From positions 1 through 51,216 of the forward strand of contig CAXXKO010000006.1 in the NCBI GenBank assembly GCA_963666705.2: a stretch of DNA of 51,216 bases, read 5' to 3'. This DNA is from G963666705 sp963666705. GTDB lineage: Bacteria; Pseudomonadota; Alphaproteobacteria; CADEGL01. The first letter of the stretch is position 1. Every line of letters begins with the position of its first letter. The position numbers and the translations under genes are program-made. Positions 17,899 to 25,830 of this stretch are shown one piece after another. Under the pieces are notes generated by a model. That model was not told where the DNA came from. It searched no databases and saw only the letters and a program-made list of their open reading frames with translations.

Positions 17899-18222
17899 AT
17901 GGCGAGCTTCAACGATCGCGAAAAGGGTTTCGAGGCCAAGTTCAAGCGGGACAAGGAGCTGGAGTTCAAGGTGATGGCCCGGCGCAACAAGCTGCTCGGC
18001 CTGTGGGCGGCGGAGCTCATGGGCATGTCCGGCGCCGATGCCGAGGCTTACGGGAAGGATGTCGTCATGGCCGACTTCGAGGAGCCGGGCGAGGAGGACG
18101 TCTACCGCAAGGTCATGGGCGACCTGGAGGGCAAGGGTACCGAGATGACCGAGCAACGGCTGCGCAAGGAGATGGACCGCCTCACGGGCGTCGCCCGCGC
18201 CGAGATCGAGGCTGGAACCTAG
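17899..18222 (+). CDS. DUF1476 protein (F1F0-ATPase zeta-type inhibitor)
   Basis: A 107-residue highly charged, all-helical protein: MASFNDREKGFEAKFKRDKE, FKVMARRNKLLGLWAAELMG, then DAEAYGKDVVMADFEEPGEEDVYRKV and a helix ending in RAEIEAGT. This matches DUF1476, whose Paracoccus denitrificans member is the zeta subunit that inhibits ATP hydrolysis by F1-ATPase through its N-terminal helix. The family is essentially alphaproteobacterial, which supports the taxonomic guess. It is transcribed alone on the plus strand, divergent from the NRDE gene and convergent with purB (8 bp between stops). Confidence 0.9.
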   Translation: MASFNDREKGFEAKFKRDKELEFKVMARRNKLLGLWAAELMGMSGADAEAYGKDVVMADFEEPGEEDVYRKVMGDLEGKGTEMTEQRLRKEMDRLTGVARAEIEAGT

Positions 18223-18230
18223 GCGCCGGA

Positions 18231-19529
18231 TCAGCCCTCCTCCAACACCCGGCGGAAGATCGTCTCCACGTGCTTGGTGTGGTAGGCGAGGTCGAAGAGC
18301 GCGGCGAGTGACTCGCCACCCAAGTGGGCCGTGACCGCACCATCGGCCTGCAACCGGGCGAGGAAATCGGCGCCGCCCTCCCATGCCGCCATGGCATTGC
18401 GCTGGACAGTATCGTAAGCGTCCTCGCGGCTCATCCCGGCCTGGGTAAGGGCCAGGAGGACGCGCTGGGAATGCACGAGGCCGCCGAGTCGGTCGAGGTT
18501 CGCCCGCATGGTGTCCGGGTAGACGACGAGCCCCTTCACGAGACCCGTGAGCCGGGCGAGCGCGAAGTCGAGCCCGATGGTGGCGTCGGGCGCCATCACC
18601 CGCTCGACCGAGGAGTGGGAGATGTCCCGCTCGTGCCATAGGGCCACGTTCTCCATGGCCGGGGTGACGGCCGCGCGCACGAGACGCGCGAGCCCGCAGA
18701 GGTTCTCACTGAGGATCGGGTTGCGCTTGTGGGGCATGGCGGAGCTGCCCTTCTGGCCGCTCTCGAAGCGCTCCTCCGCCTCGCGCACCTCCGTGCGCTG
18801 GAGGTGGCGGACCTCGGTCGCCAGGCGCTCGATGGCGCTGGCGACGACGCCGAGGGTGGCGAAATACATGGCGTGCCGGTCCCTCGGCACCACCTGGGTC
18901 GAGACCGGCTCGATTTTGAGGCCCGTCGCCGCGGCCACATGGGCTTCCACGCGTGGGTCGATGTTGGCGAATGTGCCGACCGCGCCGGAGATCTTGCAGG
19001 TCGCCACCTCCTCCCGCGCCGCGACCATGCGCCCCCGGCCGCGGGCGAACTCGGCGTAGTGGCCCAGGAGCTTGAGGCCGAAGGTAGTGGGCTCGGCATG
19101 AATGCCGTGGCTGCGGCCGGCGCAGACAGTGTGCTTGTGCTCCTCCGCCCGGGCCCGCAGGGTGGCGAGCAGGGCGTCGAGGCCAGCGATGATGATGTCC
19201 GCGGCCTGGGTGAGCTGCACCGCGAGGCAGGTGTCGATCACGTCCGAGGAGGTCATGCCTTGGTGGAGGAAGCGCGCCTCGTCGCCCACATGCTCGGCGA
19301 CGTTGGTGAGGAAGGCGATCACATCGTGGCGGGTTTCGCGCTCGATCTCGTCGATGCGCTCGACCTCGAAGGCGCCGCGCGCGCGCACGGCCTCGGCGGC
19401 CGATTCTGGGATCACGCCGAGCTCCGCCTGCGCCTCCGCGGCCAAGGTCTCAATTTCGAGCCATATGCGGAACCGGTTCTCGGGTTCCCAGATGGCGGCC
19501 ATCTCGGGCCGGCTGTAGCGTGGGATCAT
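18231..19529 (-). CDS. purB: Adenylosuccinate lyase
   Basis: Cleaves SAICAR and adenylosuccinate, releasing fumarate. The 432-residue product is a member of the fumarase/aspartase superfamily, with TSSDVIDTCLAVQL, GRSHGIHAEPTTFG (catalytic His) and the superfamily signature GQKGSSAMPHKRNP on the flexible active-site loop. ATG 19529 gives the conserved N terminus MIPRYSRPEMAAIW; the frame continues open upstream without homology. It completes a local set of purine genes with purC, purS, purQ and purL, separated from them by the NRDE and DUF1476 genes. Confidence 0.96.
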   Translation of the reverse strand: MIPRYSRPEMAAIWEPENRFRIWLEIETLAAEAQAELGVIPESAAEAVRARGAFEVERIDEIERETRHDVIAFLTNVAEHVGDEARFLHQGMTSSDVIDTCLAVQLTQAADIIIAGLDALLATLRARAEEHKHTVCAGRSHGIHAEPTTFGLKLLGHYAEFARGRGRMVAAREEVATCKISGAVGTFANIDPRVEAHVAAATGLKIEPVSTQVVPRDRHAMYFATLGVVASAIERLATEVRHLQRTEVREAEERFESGQKGSSAMPHKRNPILSENLCGLARLVRAAVTPAMENVALWHERDISHSSVERVMAPDATIGLDFALARLTGLVKGLVVYPDTMRANLDRLGGLVHSQRVLLALTQAGMSREDAYDTVQRNAMAAWEGGADFLARLQADGAVTAHLGGESLAALFDLAYHTKHVETIFRRVLEEG

Positions 19530-19674
19530 GGGGCCTCGCGGGTGCGCGGAACTCAGGCGCCCGTTTATAGCCCGCCCGGCCGCCGCCGTCAGCCAGGCTC
19601 CGCTTACAACTGTTGCATCGGCGCGGCGCACGGCTAAGAATTCGCCCGCTTCATTATCCAACCAAGGGGGCGCC

Positions 19675-20826
19675 ATGCCCGGCGGCGACGAAATTCTGAC
19701 GGCTGAGGTGATGGATCGGCTCAACCGGCCGACGGGCGAGGCGGGCGGCCTGCCGGCCGCGGCCTATACCAGCCCCGGCTTCCTCGCGCGCGAGAACGAG
19801 CGCCTGTTCGCCCGGCGCTGGATCTGCGTCGGCCTCACCGAGGACGTGCCGGCACCAGGTGCCGTCCGTCCCGTGACGGTTGCCGGCAAGTCGTTGATCC
19901 TGCTGCGCGATTTGGAGGGTCAGGTCCGCCTCTTCCACAATTACTGCCGGCATCGGGGCATGCGCCTCGTGGATGCCCCGCGTGAGAGGATGCGCGGCAT
20001 CGTCTGTCCCTACCATGCCTGGAGCTACAGGCTCGACGGCCAGCTCCTCAGGACGCCGCACGTGGCCGGCATCGATCGGCACGATAGAGCCGAGCTAACG
20101 CGTGACATCCCCGGCCTCGCACCGGTGCGCTCGGCCGTCTGGGGGCCACTCGTCTTCGCCAACCTCTCAGAAGACGCGCCCGCCTTCGAGGACTACATCC
20201 GGCCGTTGGCGGCGCGCTGGGCGGCCTACGATCTCTCCGTCCTGCGCCGGGGCGAGAGCATTCGCTATGAGATCGCCGGCAACTGGAAACTGGCGATCGA
20301 GAACTTCATCGATACCTATCACGTCCCCATCGTCCACCCGAGCCTCAACAGCTATTGCGACATGAAGGACCACTACCTCGTGTGCGACAACGAGGTCTAT
20401 CTCGGCCAGGGCCTCACAAATTACGTGCCCGAGGATGACGCGGCCGGCGCGCTGCCGCCCTTCCCCGGCCTCTCACAGGACGATTCGCGGATCATGGAGG
20501 CGTTCGGCATCTTCCCCAACCTCTGCATGACCATGTTTCACGACAGTTTGCGCATCATCCTGGTCGAGCCCGACGGCCCCGGCCGCTGCACCGAGCGGGT
20601 GGAGGTCTTCCTCGTGGGTGAGGCGGCGACCGACCCGGGCCTCGCTGAGACGCGCAAGACCCTCGTCGACCGCTTCCGCGCGTTCAACGCCGAGGACATC
20701 GGCATGATCGAGCGCCTTCAGCATGCCTTCGAGACGACGGCCTGGGACGGCGGCCACTTCACGCCCTACCTCGATGGCCCGGTCCACCGCTACCAGCGCC
20801 TGATAGCCGCGGCTGTGGCCGAGTAG
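19675..20826 (+). CDS. Rieske non-haem iron oxygenase, alpha subunit
   Basis: The 383-residue oxygenase has a Rieske 2Fe-2S centre (Cys91-x-His93 in NYCRHRGMRL; Cys111 and His114 in CPYHAWSYRLDG). The mononuclear iron site is in NWKLAIENFIDTYHVPIVH (Asp212 bridging, His215 and His220 ligands). Relatives of this size include aromatic-ring hydroxylases and the N-demethylating or C-N-cleaving enzymes for betaines and carnitine. The following M24/ureohydrolase genes favour the latter (inference). ATG 19675 has an AAGGGGG Shine-Dalgarno. No ferredoxin or reductase partner is encoded nearby. Confidence 0.9.
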   Translation: MPGGDEILTAEVMDRLNRPTGEAGGLPAAAYTSPGFLARENERLFARRWICVGLTEDVPAPGAVRPVTVAGKSLILLRDLEGQVRLFHNYCRHRGMRLVDAPRERMRGIVCPYHAWSYRLDGQLLRTPHVAGIDRHDRAELTRDIPGLAPVRSAVWGPLVFANLSEDAPAFEDYIRPLAARWAAYDLSVLRRGESIRYEIAGNWKLAIENFIDTYHVPIVHPSLNSYCDMKDHYLVCDNEVYLGQGLTNYVPEDDAAGALPPFPGLSQDDSRIMEAFGIFPNLCMTMFHDSLRIILVEPDGPGRCTERVEVFLVGEAATDPGLAETRKTLVDRFRAFNAEDIGMIERLQHAFETTAWDGGHFTPYLDGPVHRYQRLIAAAVAE

Positions 20827-20938
20827 CGCCCCGCCGCGCGCGCCCGTCCATACAAGGGCTTGATCAATCGACTGCCGCGGGACGTCTTAACCGACAGAGT
20901 CGCCGTGGGTTTCGGCTTTGGCGAGGGAGGGGCGAGCG

Positions 20939-22141
20939 ATGGACACGGCTGAATTCAAGAAGCGGCTGGCGGTCCGCGCGGCGGGCCTAGGGCTGGCGTT
21001 TCCCATGGCGGAGTACGAGGCGCGCGTCGCGCGCGTGCGGAGCGCCATGGCGGAGCAGGGGCTCGACGCTCTCCTGGTGACCCATTCCTGCGATCTCAAC
21101 TACCTGGCCGGCTACGAGACCTTCGGGGTCGGCAACCATGCGTGCCAGGTGCTGCCCTTGAACGGCGCGCCCAGTCTGCAGGTGGTGTCCATCGAGGTCC
21201 CGGCCGCGGTCGTGAACGGCTGGGTGGAAGACGTGGTGGTGGTGGACTGGCACCTCCAGGGCGACGCGGGCGCGCACCTCGCCGGCATTGTGCGCGAGAA
21301 GGGCCTGTCGCGGGCGCGCGTCGGCATCCAGCCGGTGCGCCAGGGGCTTTCGCCCCACGTATGCGCGCGGGTCGAAGAGGGCCTGCCGGATGCGGAACTG
21401 GTGGATGCCTCGGGCCTCGTGGCGCGCATCCGGCTCGTAAAGTCGATGCGGGAAATCGAGTGCATGCGCGCGGCCGCCAGCTATACCCATGCCGGCATCC
21501 GGGCCTCGCTCGCCGTCATCGCGACCGGCATCACCGACAACGACGTGGCCCGGGCGGGTTACGACGCCATGGCCGCGGCGGGCAGCGGGTTCATGGCCAT
21601 CCAGCCCATCGTCACCTCGGGCATGCGCACGAGCTTTGGGCACCAGACCTTCCGGCGCACGCCGCTCGCCGCCGGCGACGTGGTGTTCCTCGAATACGGC
21701 GGCAGCCACAAGCGCTACACGGCACCTATCATGCGCACCGCCACCCTCGGCAAGCCGACGGACGACATGCGGCGCCTCATGGACGCGGTGCATGCCACCG
21801 TCGATGCGATGATGGAGACGGCGCGGCCAGGCCGCACCTGCCACGAGGTCGCGCTGGCGGCCAAGAGGGCGCACGCGCCAGTGGCAGACGAGACCTACCA
21901 TTCGGGCGCCTTTGGCTATCACGTGGGCATCGCCTTCCCGCCCACCTGGGCCGAGGGGTTGGCCTTCATCGCCGAGGGCACGGAGGAGCCGCTCGAGGCC
22001 GGCATGACCTTCCACCTGCCCATCACCTACCGCATTCCCGGCGCTTTCGGCATGGCCGCGAGCGAGACCGTGCTTATCACGGATAGCGGGTGCGAGCGCC
22101 TCACCGACCTGCCGCGCGACATCCACGTCGTTACGGCCTGA
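20939..22141 (+). CDS. M24-family creatinase/ectoine-hydrolase-like protein (copy A)
   Basis: A 400-residue 'pita-bread' protein with the N-terminal creatinase domain (LDALLVTHSCDLNYLAGYETFG) and a C-terminal M24 domain. The five metal ligands of Xaa-Pro aminopeptidases are mostly absent: the DxG...DxTRT region reads FLEYGGSHKRYTAPIMRT, and the His site reads GYHVGIAFPPTWAE. That pattern is shared with metal-independent creatinase and ectoine hydrolase (DoeA/EutD), so C-N hydrolysis of a small cyclic or guanidino compound is more likely than peptidase activity. A GGGAGGGG Shine-Dalgarno precedes ATG 20939. A paralogue follows 74 bp downstream. Confidence 0.85.
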   Translation: MDTAEFKKRLAVRAAGLGLAFPMAEYEARVARVRSAMAEQGLDALLVTHSCDLNYLAGYETFGVGNHACQVLPLNGAPSLQVVSIEVPAAVVNGWVEDVVVVDWHLQGDAGAHLAGIVREKGLSRARVGIQPVRQGLSPHVCARVEEGLPDAELVDASGLVARIRLVKSMREIECMRAAASYTHAGIRASLAVIATGITDNDVARAGYDAMAAAGSGFMAIQPIVTSGMRTSFGHQTFRRTPLAAGDVVFLEYGGSHKRYTAPIMRTATLGKPTDDMRRLMDAVHATVDAMMETARPGRTCHEVALAAKRAHAPVADETYHSGAFGYHVGIAFPPTWAEGLAFIAEGTEEPLEAGMTFHLPITYRIPGAFGMAASETVLITDSGCERLTDLPRDIHVVTA

Positions 22142-22215
22142 ACTCAGTTAGGACGGGCGCGCTTGGCTTCGGCTAGACTTCCCGTCCGGCGCATGGGCAG
22201 GAGGAGGGACGGGCG

Positions 22216-23418
22216 ATGGATAGCGCGGCATTCATCAGGGCTCTCAAGGAAAGCGAAGCGGGCAAGGAGCTTGCCTTTCCCCTCGCGGAATACGAGGCGC
22301 GCGTCTCGCGCGTGCGCCAGGCCATGGCGGGGGCGGGGCTCGACGCCCTGCTCGTGACCAGCCTTCCCGATCTCTACTACCTGGCTGGCTATCACACCTT
22401 CTCCTCGGGCAACCATGCCTGCCTGGTGCTGCCGCGCGCCGGCGCGCCCACGCTCCAGGTCACCTCGCTCGAGATCCCCGGCGCGGTGGTCACGGGCTGG
22501 GTCGAGGACGTGGCCGTGGCCGACTGGCACCTGCAGACCGATGCCGCCGGCCAGCTCGCCGGCATCGTCTCGGATAAGGGGCTCACCGAGGGCGCGCTCG
22601 GCATCCAGCCGGCCATGCCCGGCCTCATGCCCCACCTGCGCGACCGCCTTGCGGCGGCGCTGCCCCGCGCGCGGCTGGCCGACGCCTCGGAGATGGTGGG
22701 GCGCGTCCGGCTCGTCAAATCAGCGCGGGAGCTCGATTGCCTGCGTCTTGCCGCGGCCTATACGGGTGCCGCCATCGAGGCCTCGTACGCCGCCATGCGC
22801 CCGGACGTGACGGACAACGACGTGGCGCGCGCGGGCTACGACGCCATGATCGCGGCGGGCGGCGAGTTCATGTCGGTCCAGCCCATCGTCAACTCGGGCA
22901 TCCGCACCACCTATGTCCACCAGACCTTCAGGCGCGTCCCGTTGGCGGCGGGCGACGTGGTGTTCCTCGAATATGGCGGCTGCCATCTGCGCTACACCGC
23001 GCCCGCCATGCGGACGGCCGTGATTGGCGAGGCGCCCGAGGGCCTCGACCGCATCGCCGATGCCGCCGACGCCACCGTCGCGGCAATTCTCGAGACCGCG
23101 CGCCCGGGCCGCACCTGTCATGAGGTGGCGGTCGCGGCCGGACGGAGGCACGCACATGTGGACGAGGAGATCTTCTTCTCGGGCGCCTATGGCTACCATG
23201 TGGGCGTCGGCTTCCCACCGAGTTGGGCCGAGCGCTTCGGCTTCATCGCCCAGGGAAGCGAGCTCGAACTGGCCGCCGGCATGACATTCCACCTGCCCGT
23301 CTGCTTCCGCGTCGCGGGCCGTTTCGGCGTGGGCCTGAGCGAGACCATCCATATTACGGAGTCGGGTACGGAGAGGATCACCGACCTCCCACGCGAGGTG
23401 CACAGGGTCCCCGCGTGA
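22216..23418 (+). CDS. M24-family creatinase/ectoine-hydrolase-like protein (copy B)
   Basis: The same length (400 residues) and domain order as the preceding gene and clearly its tandem duplicate: LDALLVTSLPDLYYLAGYHTF, then HQTFRRVPLAAGDVVFLEYGG, then GYHVGVGFPPSWAERFGF. Metal-ligand positions are again replaced (RYTAPAMRT). Both copies keep the conserved HQTFRR and GYHVG segments, suggesting the substrate pocket is under selection. They may form a heterodimer or act on related substrates. ATG 22216 lies behind AGGAGGGA. The stop is followed by a palindromic repeat before the convergent permease pseudogene. Confidence 0.85.
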   Translation: MDSAAFIRALKESEAGKELAFPLAEYEARVSRVRQAMAGAGLDALLVTSLPDLYYLAGYHTFSSGNHACLVLPRAGAPTLQVTSLEIPGAVVTGWVEDVAVADWHLQTDAAGQLAGIVSDKGLTEGALGIQPAMPGLMPHLRDRLAAALPRARLADASEMVGRVRLVKSARELDCLRLAAAYTGAAIEASYAAMRPDVTDNDVARAGYDAMIAAGGEFMSVQPIVNSGIRTTYVHQTFRRVPLAAGDVVFLEYGGCHLRYTAPAMRTAVIGEAPEGLDRIADAADATVAAILETARPGRTCHEVAVAAGRRHAHVDEEIFFSGAYGYHVGVGFPPSWAERFGFIAQGSELELAAGMTFHLPVCFRVAGRFGVGLSETIHITESGTERITDLPREVHRVPA

Positions 23419-23473
23419 TCATCGCTTTCCGACGTGGCATTTGACGGCGCTCGGTCTCGCTCCGCCCCACCGG

Positions 23474-23533
23474 CCCTCATACTTCGACAAGCTCAGCATG
23501 AGGGCCTCACCCTGAGCCTGTCGAAGGGTGAGG
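23474..23533. repeat. REP-like twin palindrome
   Basis: Two adjacent hairpins: CCCTCAT/ATGAGGG (23474-23504) and CCTCACCCT/AGGGTGAGG (23505-23533). The internal arms CTTCGACAAGCTCAG and CTGAGCCTGTCGAAG are also inverted copies of each other with one mismatch. This CTTCGACAGGCTCAG-type repeat is a common extragenic palindrome in high-GC proteobacteria. It sits between convergent genes, where it may act as a terminator or an mRNA end. Confidence 0.75.
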
Positions 23534-23591
23534 CGGGTGGCGCGGTCTTGTGATAGAGAGCACCCGACGAAGGGAAAAACGCCGCCGCCCA

Positions 23592-24085
23592 TCAGGTCTC
23601 GAGGATGCCGCGCAGCTTCTCGTTGTGCCGGCGCAGCAGCTCGAGCGCGAACATGAGCAGAATCGAGAACAGGATCAGGGTCGTCGCCACCGCGAGGATG
23701 GTGGGGCTGATCTGCTCGCGTATGCCGGCCCATATCTGGCGCGCGTGAGCGAGTGGTCGAAGCCCATGAGCGTCGCCGTCACCGTGATGACGACGAAGGG
23801 CGTGCCGAGCGCCGTGTGCGCGAGGATGATGCCGGGATAGGTCTGGGCGAGGCCGATCTTGGAGTAGAAGAAGAACATGCCCGCCGCCGTGATGATCAGC
23901 GGCACGATCATGGGCGAGATGAGGACCGCCATGATGGGTGTGCGCCACGGTATGTGGGCGCGGCTCAGCCTGAGCGCCGCGAGGGTGCCGAGCGTGGTCG
24001 CCCACCAGGTTGTGGCGATGATGCCGATGAAGAAGCTGTTCTTGATGGAGAGGATCCACTTCGTGCGCCGGGTGCCGCGTTGATG
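23592..24085 (-). pseudogene. Broken PotC-type ABC transporter permease
   Basis: Reading leftwards from 24085, one frame gives TKWILSIKNSFFIGIIATTWWATTLG through LISPMIVPLIITAAGMFFFYSKIG to VITVTATLMGFDHSLTRA, the middle of a spermidine/putrescine-type permease. At about 23,745 it jumps to another frame giving RQIWAGIREQISPTILAV and a normal C terminus. In intact relatives roughly 60 residues, including the EAA loop that contacts the ATPase, lie between these points. The gene has therefore lost an internal segment and its frame, and its N-terminal portion is missing as well. It is convergent with the M24 genes and lies downstream of the ureohydrolase gene. Confidence 0.85.
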
Positions 24086-24170
24086 TCACATTTGCCGCAC
24101 GCACGCTCGTAGTGCCAATCCACCCCATGTCCATACAGGTGTCTTCCCGGCCGCGGGCCGGGCTTCGCGA

Positions 24171-25151
24171 TCACATCGTGCGCCGGGCGATCCAGCGGGG
24201 CTGCTCGCAGATGCGGCCGAGGAACTCGATCACCGTGTGGGCGCCGAGATAGCCGGTGGCGCCGGTGCCGACATCGAGCTGGGGGTTCACCTCGACGAGA
24301 TCGAAGCCGACCACATCGGTGTGCACGGCGAGGGCGGCGAGCGTGTCGCGCAGCTCCGCATAGGTCATGCCGCCCGGTTCGGCCGATACGCAGCCTGGGA
24401 CCAACGGCATATCGAGCACGTCGATGTCGATACTGACGTAGCACCGCGCGCCCTTCGGCACGGCCTCGGCGATGGCGTTCGGGCCACCGGTGCGGAACTC
24501 GGACATGGTGATCACCCTGTTCCCGTCACCGATCGAGTCGTCGATCGCTTCGCGCGTGTTGCGCAGGCTGCGGATTCCAACTTGGATCAGGCTCTTCACA
24601 TGGGGCAGCGGGCTGATGTGGCGAAAGGCGTGGCCATTGGTGAAGCGCAAGTCGTGCACGAAGGGCGCGTAGTCGATATGGGCGTCGAAGTGGACGACAT
24701 GTAACGGCTCGCTGAATGCGCGCACGACCGGATAGGTGATAGCGTGGTCGCCACCGATGACCACGATAAGGGCGCCGCGGTCGAGGATCGCCCTCGTCAT
24801 CGCCGTGGTGTTGTCGAAGGTGCGGCCCACGTTGGTCGGCAGCACGTCCACGTCGCCGGTATCGACGATGCGGTCGTGTTCCATCTCGTGGACAAGGTAC
24901 TCGCGCCGCGTCTCCGGGTCGTAGTAGCCAGCCGACCCGCCAGTGAAGCGCAATGAATGCTCGCGCAGGGCGCGCGGGCCAAAGCGCGACCCGGGCATGA
25001 ACGGCGAGCCGTCGTCGGTCGGAACGCCCATGACAGCGATGTCGGCGTCGAGCGTGTCGAGGTCCAGACACAAGGGTGCGCGCAGGAACGTGGGAATGCC
25101 CACGAAGGGTCGATCGACCCGATTTCGGCGCCTCTCGAAGCTTTGTGTCAT
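24171..25151 (-). CDS. Ureohydrolase (agmatinase/guanidino-acid hydrolase family)
   Basis: A 326-residue binuclear-manganese arginase-superfamily enzyme. Metal ligands are seen in VVIGGDHAITYP, VVHFDAHIDYAP and YVSIDIDVLDMPLVPG, and the C-terminal VGFDLVEVNPQLD is typical. It should hydrolyse a guanidino compound to urea plus an amine. Agmatine is the textbook substrate, but the family also includes guanidinobutyrase and guanidinopropionase, and this context does not decide. ATG 25151 gives MTQSFERRRNRVDRPFVG. The adjoining foldback element carries an in-frame ATG that could extend it by six residues and replaces its native upstream region. Confidence 0.88.
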   Translation of the reverse strand: MTQSFERRRNRVDRPFVGIPTFLRAPLCLDLDTLDADIAVMGVPTDDGSPFMPGSRFGPRALREHSLRFTGGSAGYYDPETRREYLVHEMEHDRIVDTGDVDVLPTNVGRTFDNTTAMTRAILDRGALIVVIGGDHAITYPVVRAFSEPLHVVHFDAHIDYAPFVHDLRFTNGHAFRHISPLPHVKSLIQVGIRSLRNTREAIDDSIGDGNRVITMSEFRTGGPNAIAEAVPKGARCYVSIDIDVLDMPLVPGCVSAEPGGMTYAELRDTLAALAVHTDVVGFDLVEVNPQLDVGTGATGYLGAHTVIEFLGRICEQPRWIARRTM

Positions 25152-25152
25152 A

Positions 25153-25422
25153 CTAGTACCCACTTTCATAATTCCGTGTGCCATACGATCGCTTTTCCCG
25201 TCTCCTCGGTAGGAGGGGGTGCGCCGGCGATGCCGGGGCATCGTCAAGCATCCCCGGCGCCCCGAGGGGGCGGGAAAAGCGACCCGTAGGGCGGCGCCCC
25301 GAGGCCCCCGGACGTCGTCGCGCGCCGCTTGTGATGCCCCGGCATCACGGCGCGCCACCCTCCTAGCCGGGAACCTCGGGGCGCCGTCGTATGGCACACG
25401 GAATTATGAAAGTGGGTACTAG
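25153..25422. mobile_element. Foldback (MITE-like) element with 36-bp terminal inverted repeats
   Basis: Positions 25153-25188 and 25387-25422 are perfect inverted copies (36 of 36 bases; outermost bases CTAGTACCCACTTTCATAAT). Inner blocks are also inverted copies: TCGCTTTTCCCG/CGGGAAAAGCGA, and a GATGCCGGGGCATC-type palindrome in each half. The whole 270 bp is thus an imperfect long hairpin with no gene. If the palindromic CTAG at each end is a target duplication, it matches IS5-group target preference (inference). It separates the truncated solute-binding protein from the ureohydrolase gene. Confidence 0.8.
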
Positions 25423-25611
25423 CGACCGCAGGCTGACGCCTCTGAACGCGGTATAGGGTTCGTTGTAGGTGCCTATGACCGCCTCGCTCCAGGCACCGCC
25501 CCAGTTTACCATGGTAACGGATTCCTCTGCGCCGACCGGCGCGGCCGACATGAGGCCGACAGCGAGCAAGGCCGCCGTCGGTAGCACTAACACTGTATTT
25601 CTGATTATCAT
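25423..25611 (-). pseudogene. N-terminal stub of a polyamine-type ABC solute-binding protein
   Basis: ATG 25611 starts a Sec signal peptide (MIIRNTVLVLPTAALLAVGL, cleavage expected after PVGA). Then follows ESVTMVNWGGAWSEAVIGTYNE, the first beta-strand and helix of spermidine/putrescine-type periplasmic binding proteins. After about 62 residues the frame runs into the foldback element and stops. Even precise loss of the element would leave a stop within a few codons, so the remaining ~300 residues were deleted separately. It belongs with the permease pseudogene at 23592-24085. Confidence 0.8.
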
Positions 25612-25748
25612 TCCAATTCGTGATTCTCCTGCGGATTCGAACTGTTGTCGTTGGTCGCGTTCCCGTTCGTAAGGTTGAAGTTACGGTTGCGACATTTTGC
25701 GAAGGCATGTCTCCGTATTTTTAGTGCTACATGGACGAGAAAACTCAT

Positions 25749-25765
25749 CATATAGCAAATTTACT
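25749..25765. repeat. Left 17-bp direct repeat flanking the IS3 element
   Basis: CATATAGCAAATTTACT is identical to 27177-27193 on the other side of the IS3-type element. IS3-family target duplications are normally 3-5 bp, so this repeat is unusually long. Confidence 0.8.
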
Positions 25766-25830
25766 GAGTCGGACCCGATTTCCTTGGACACAGAATTGGC
25801 TTAATCGAAGTGTCCAAGGAGGACCGGAAC

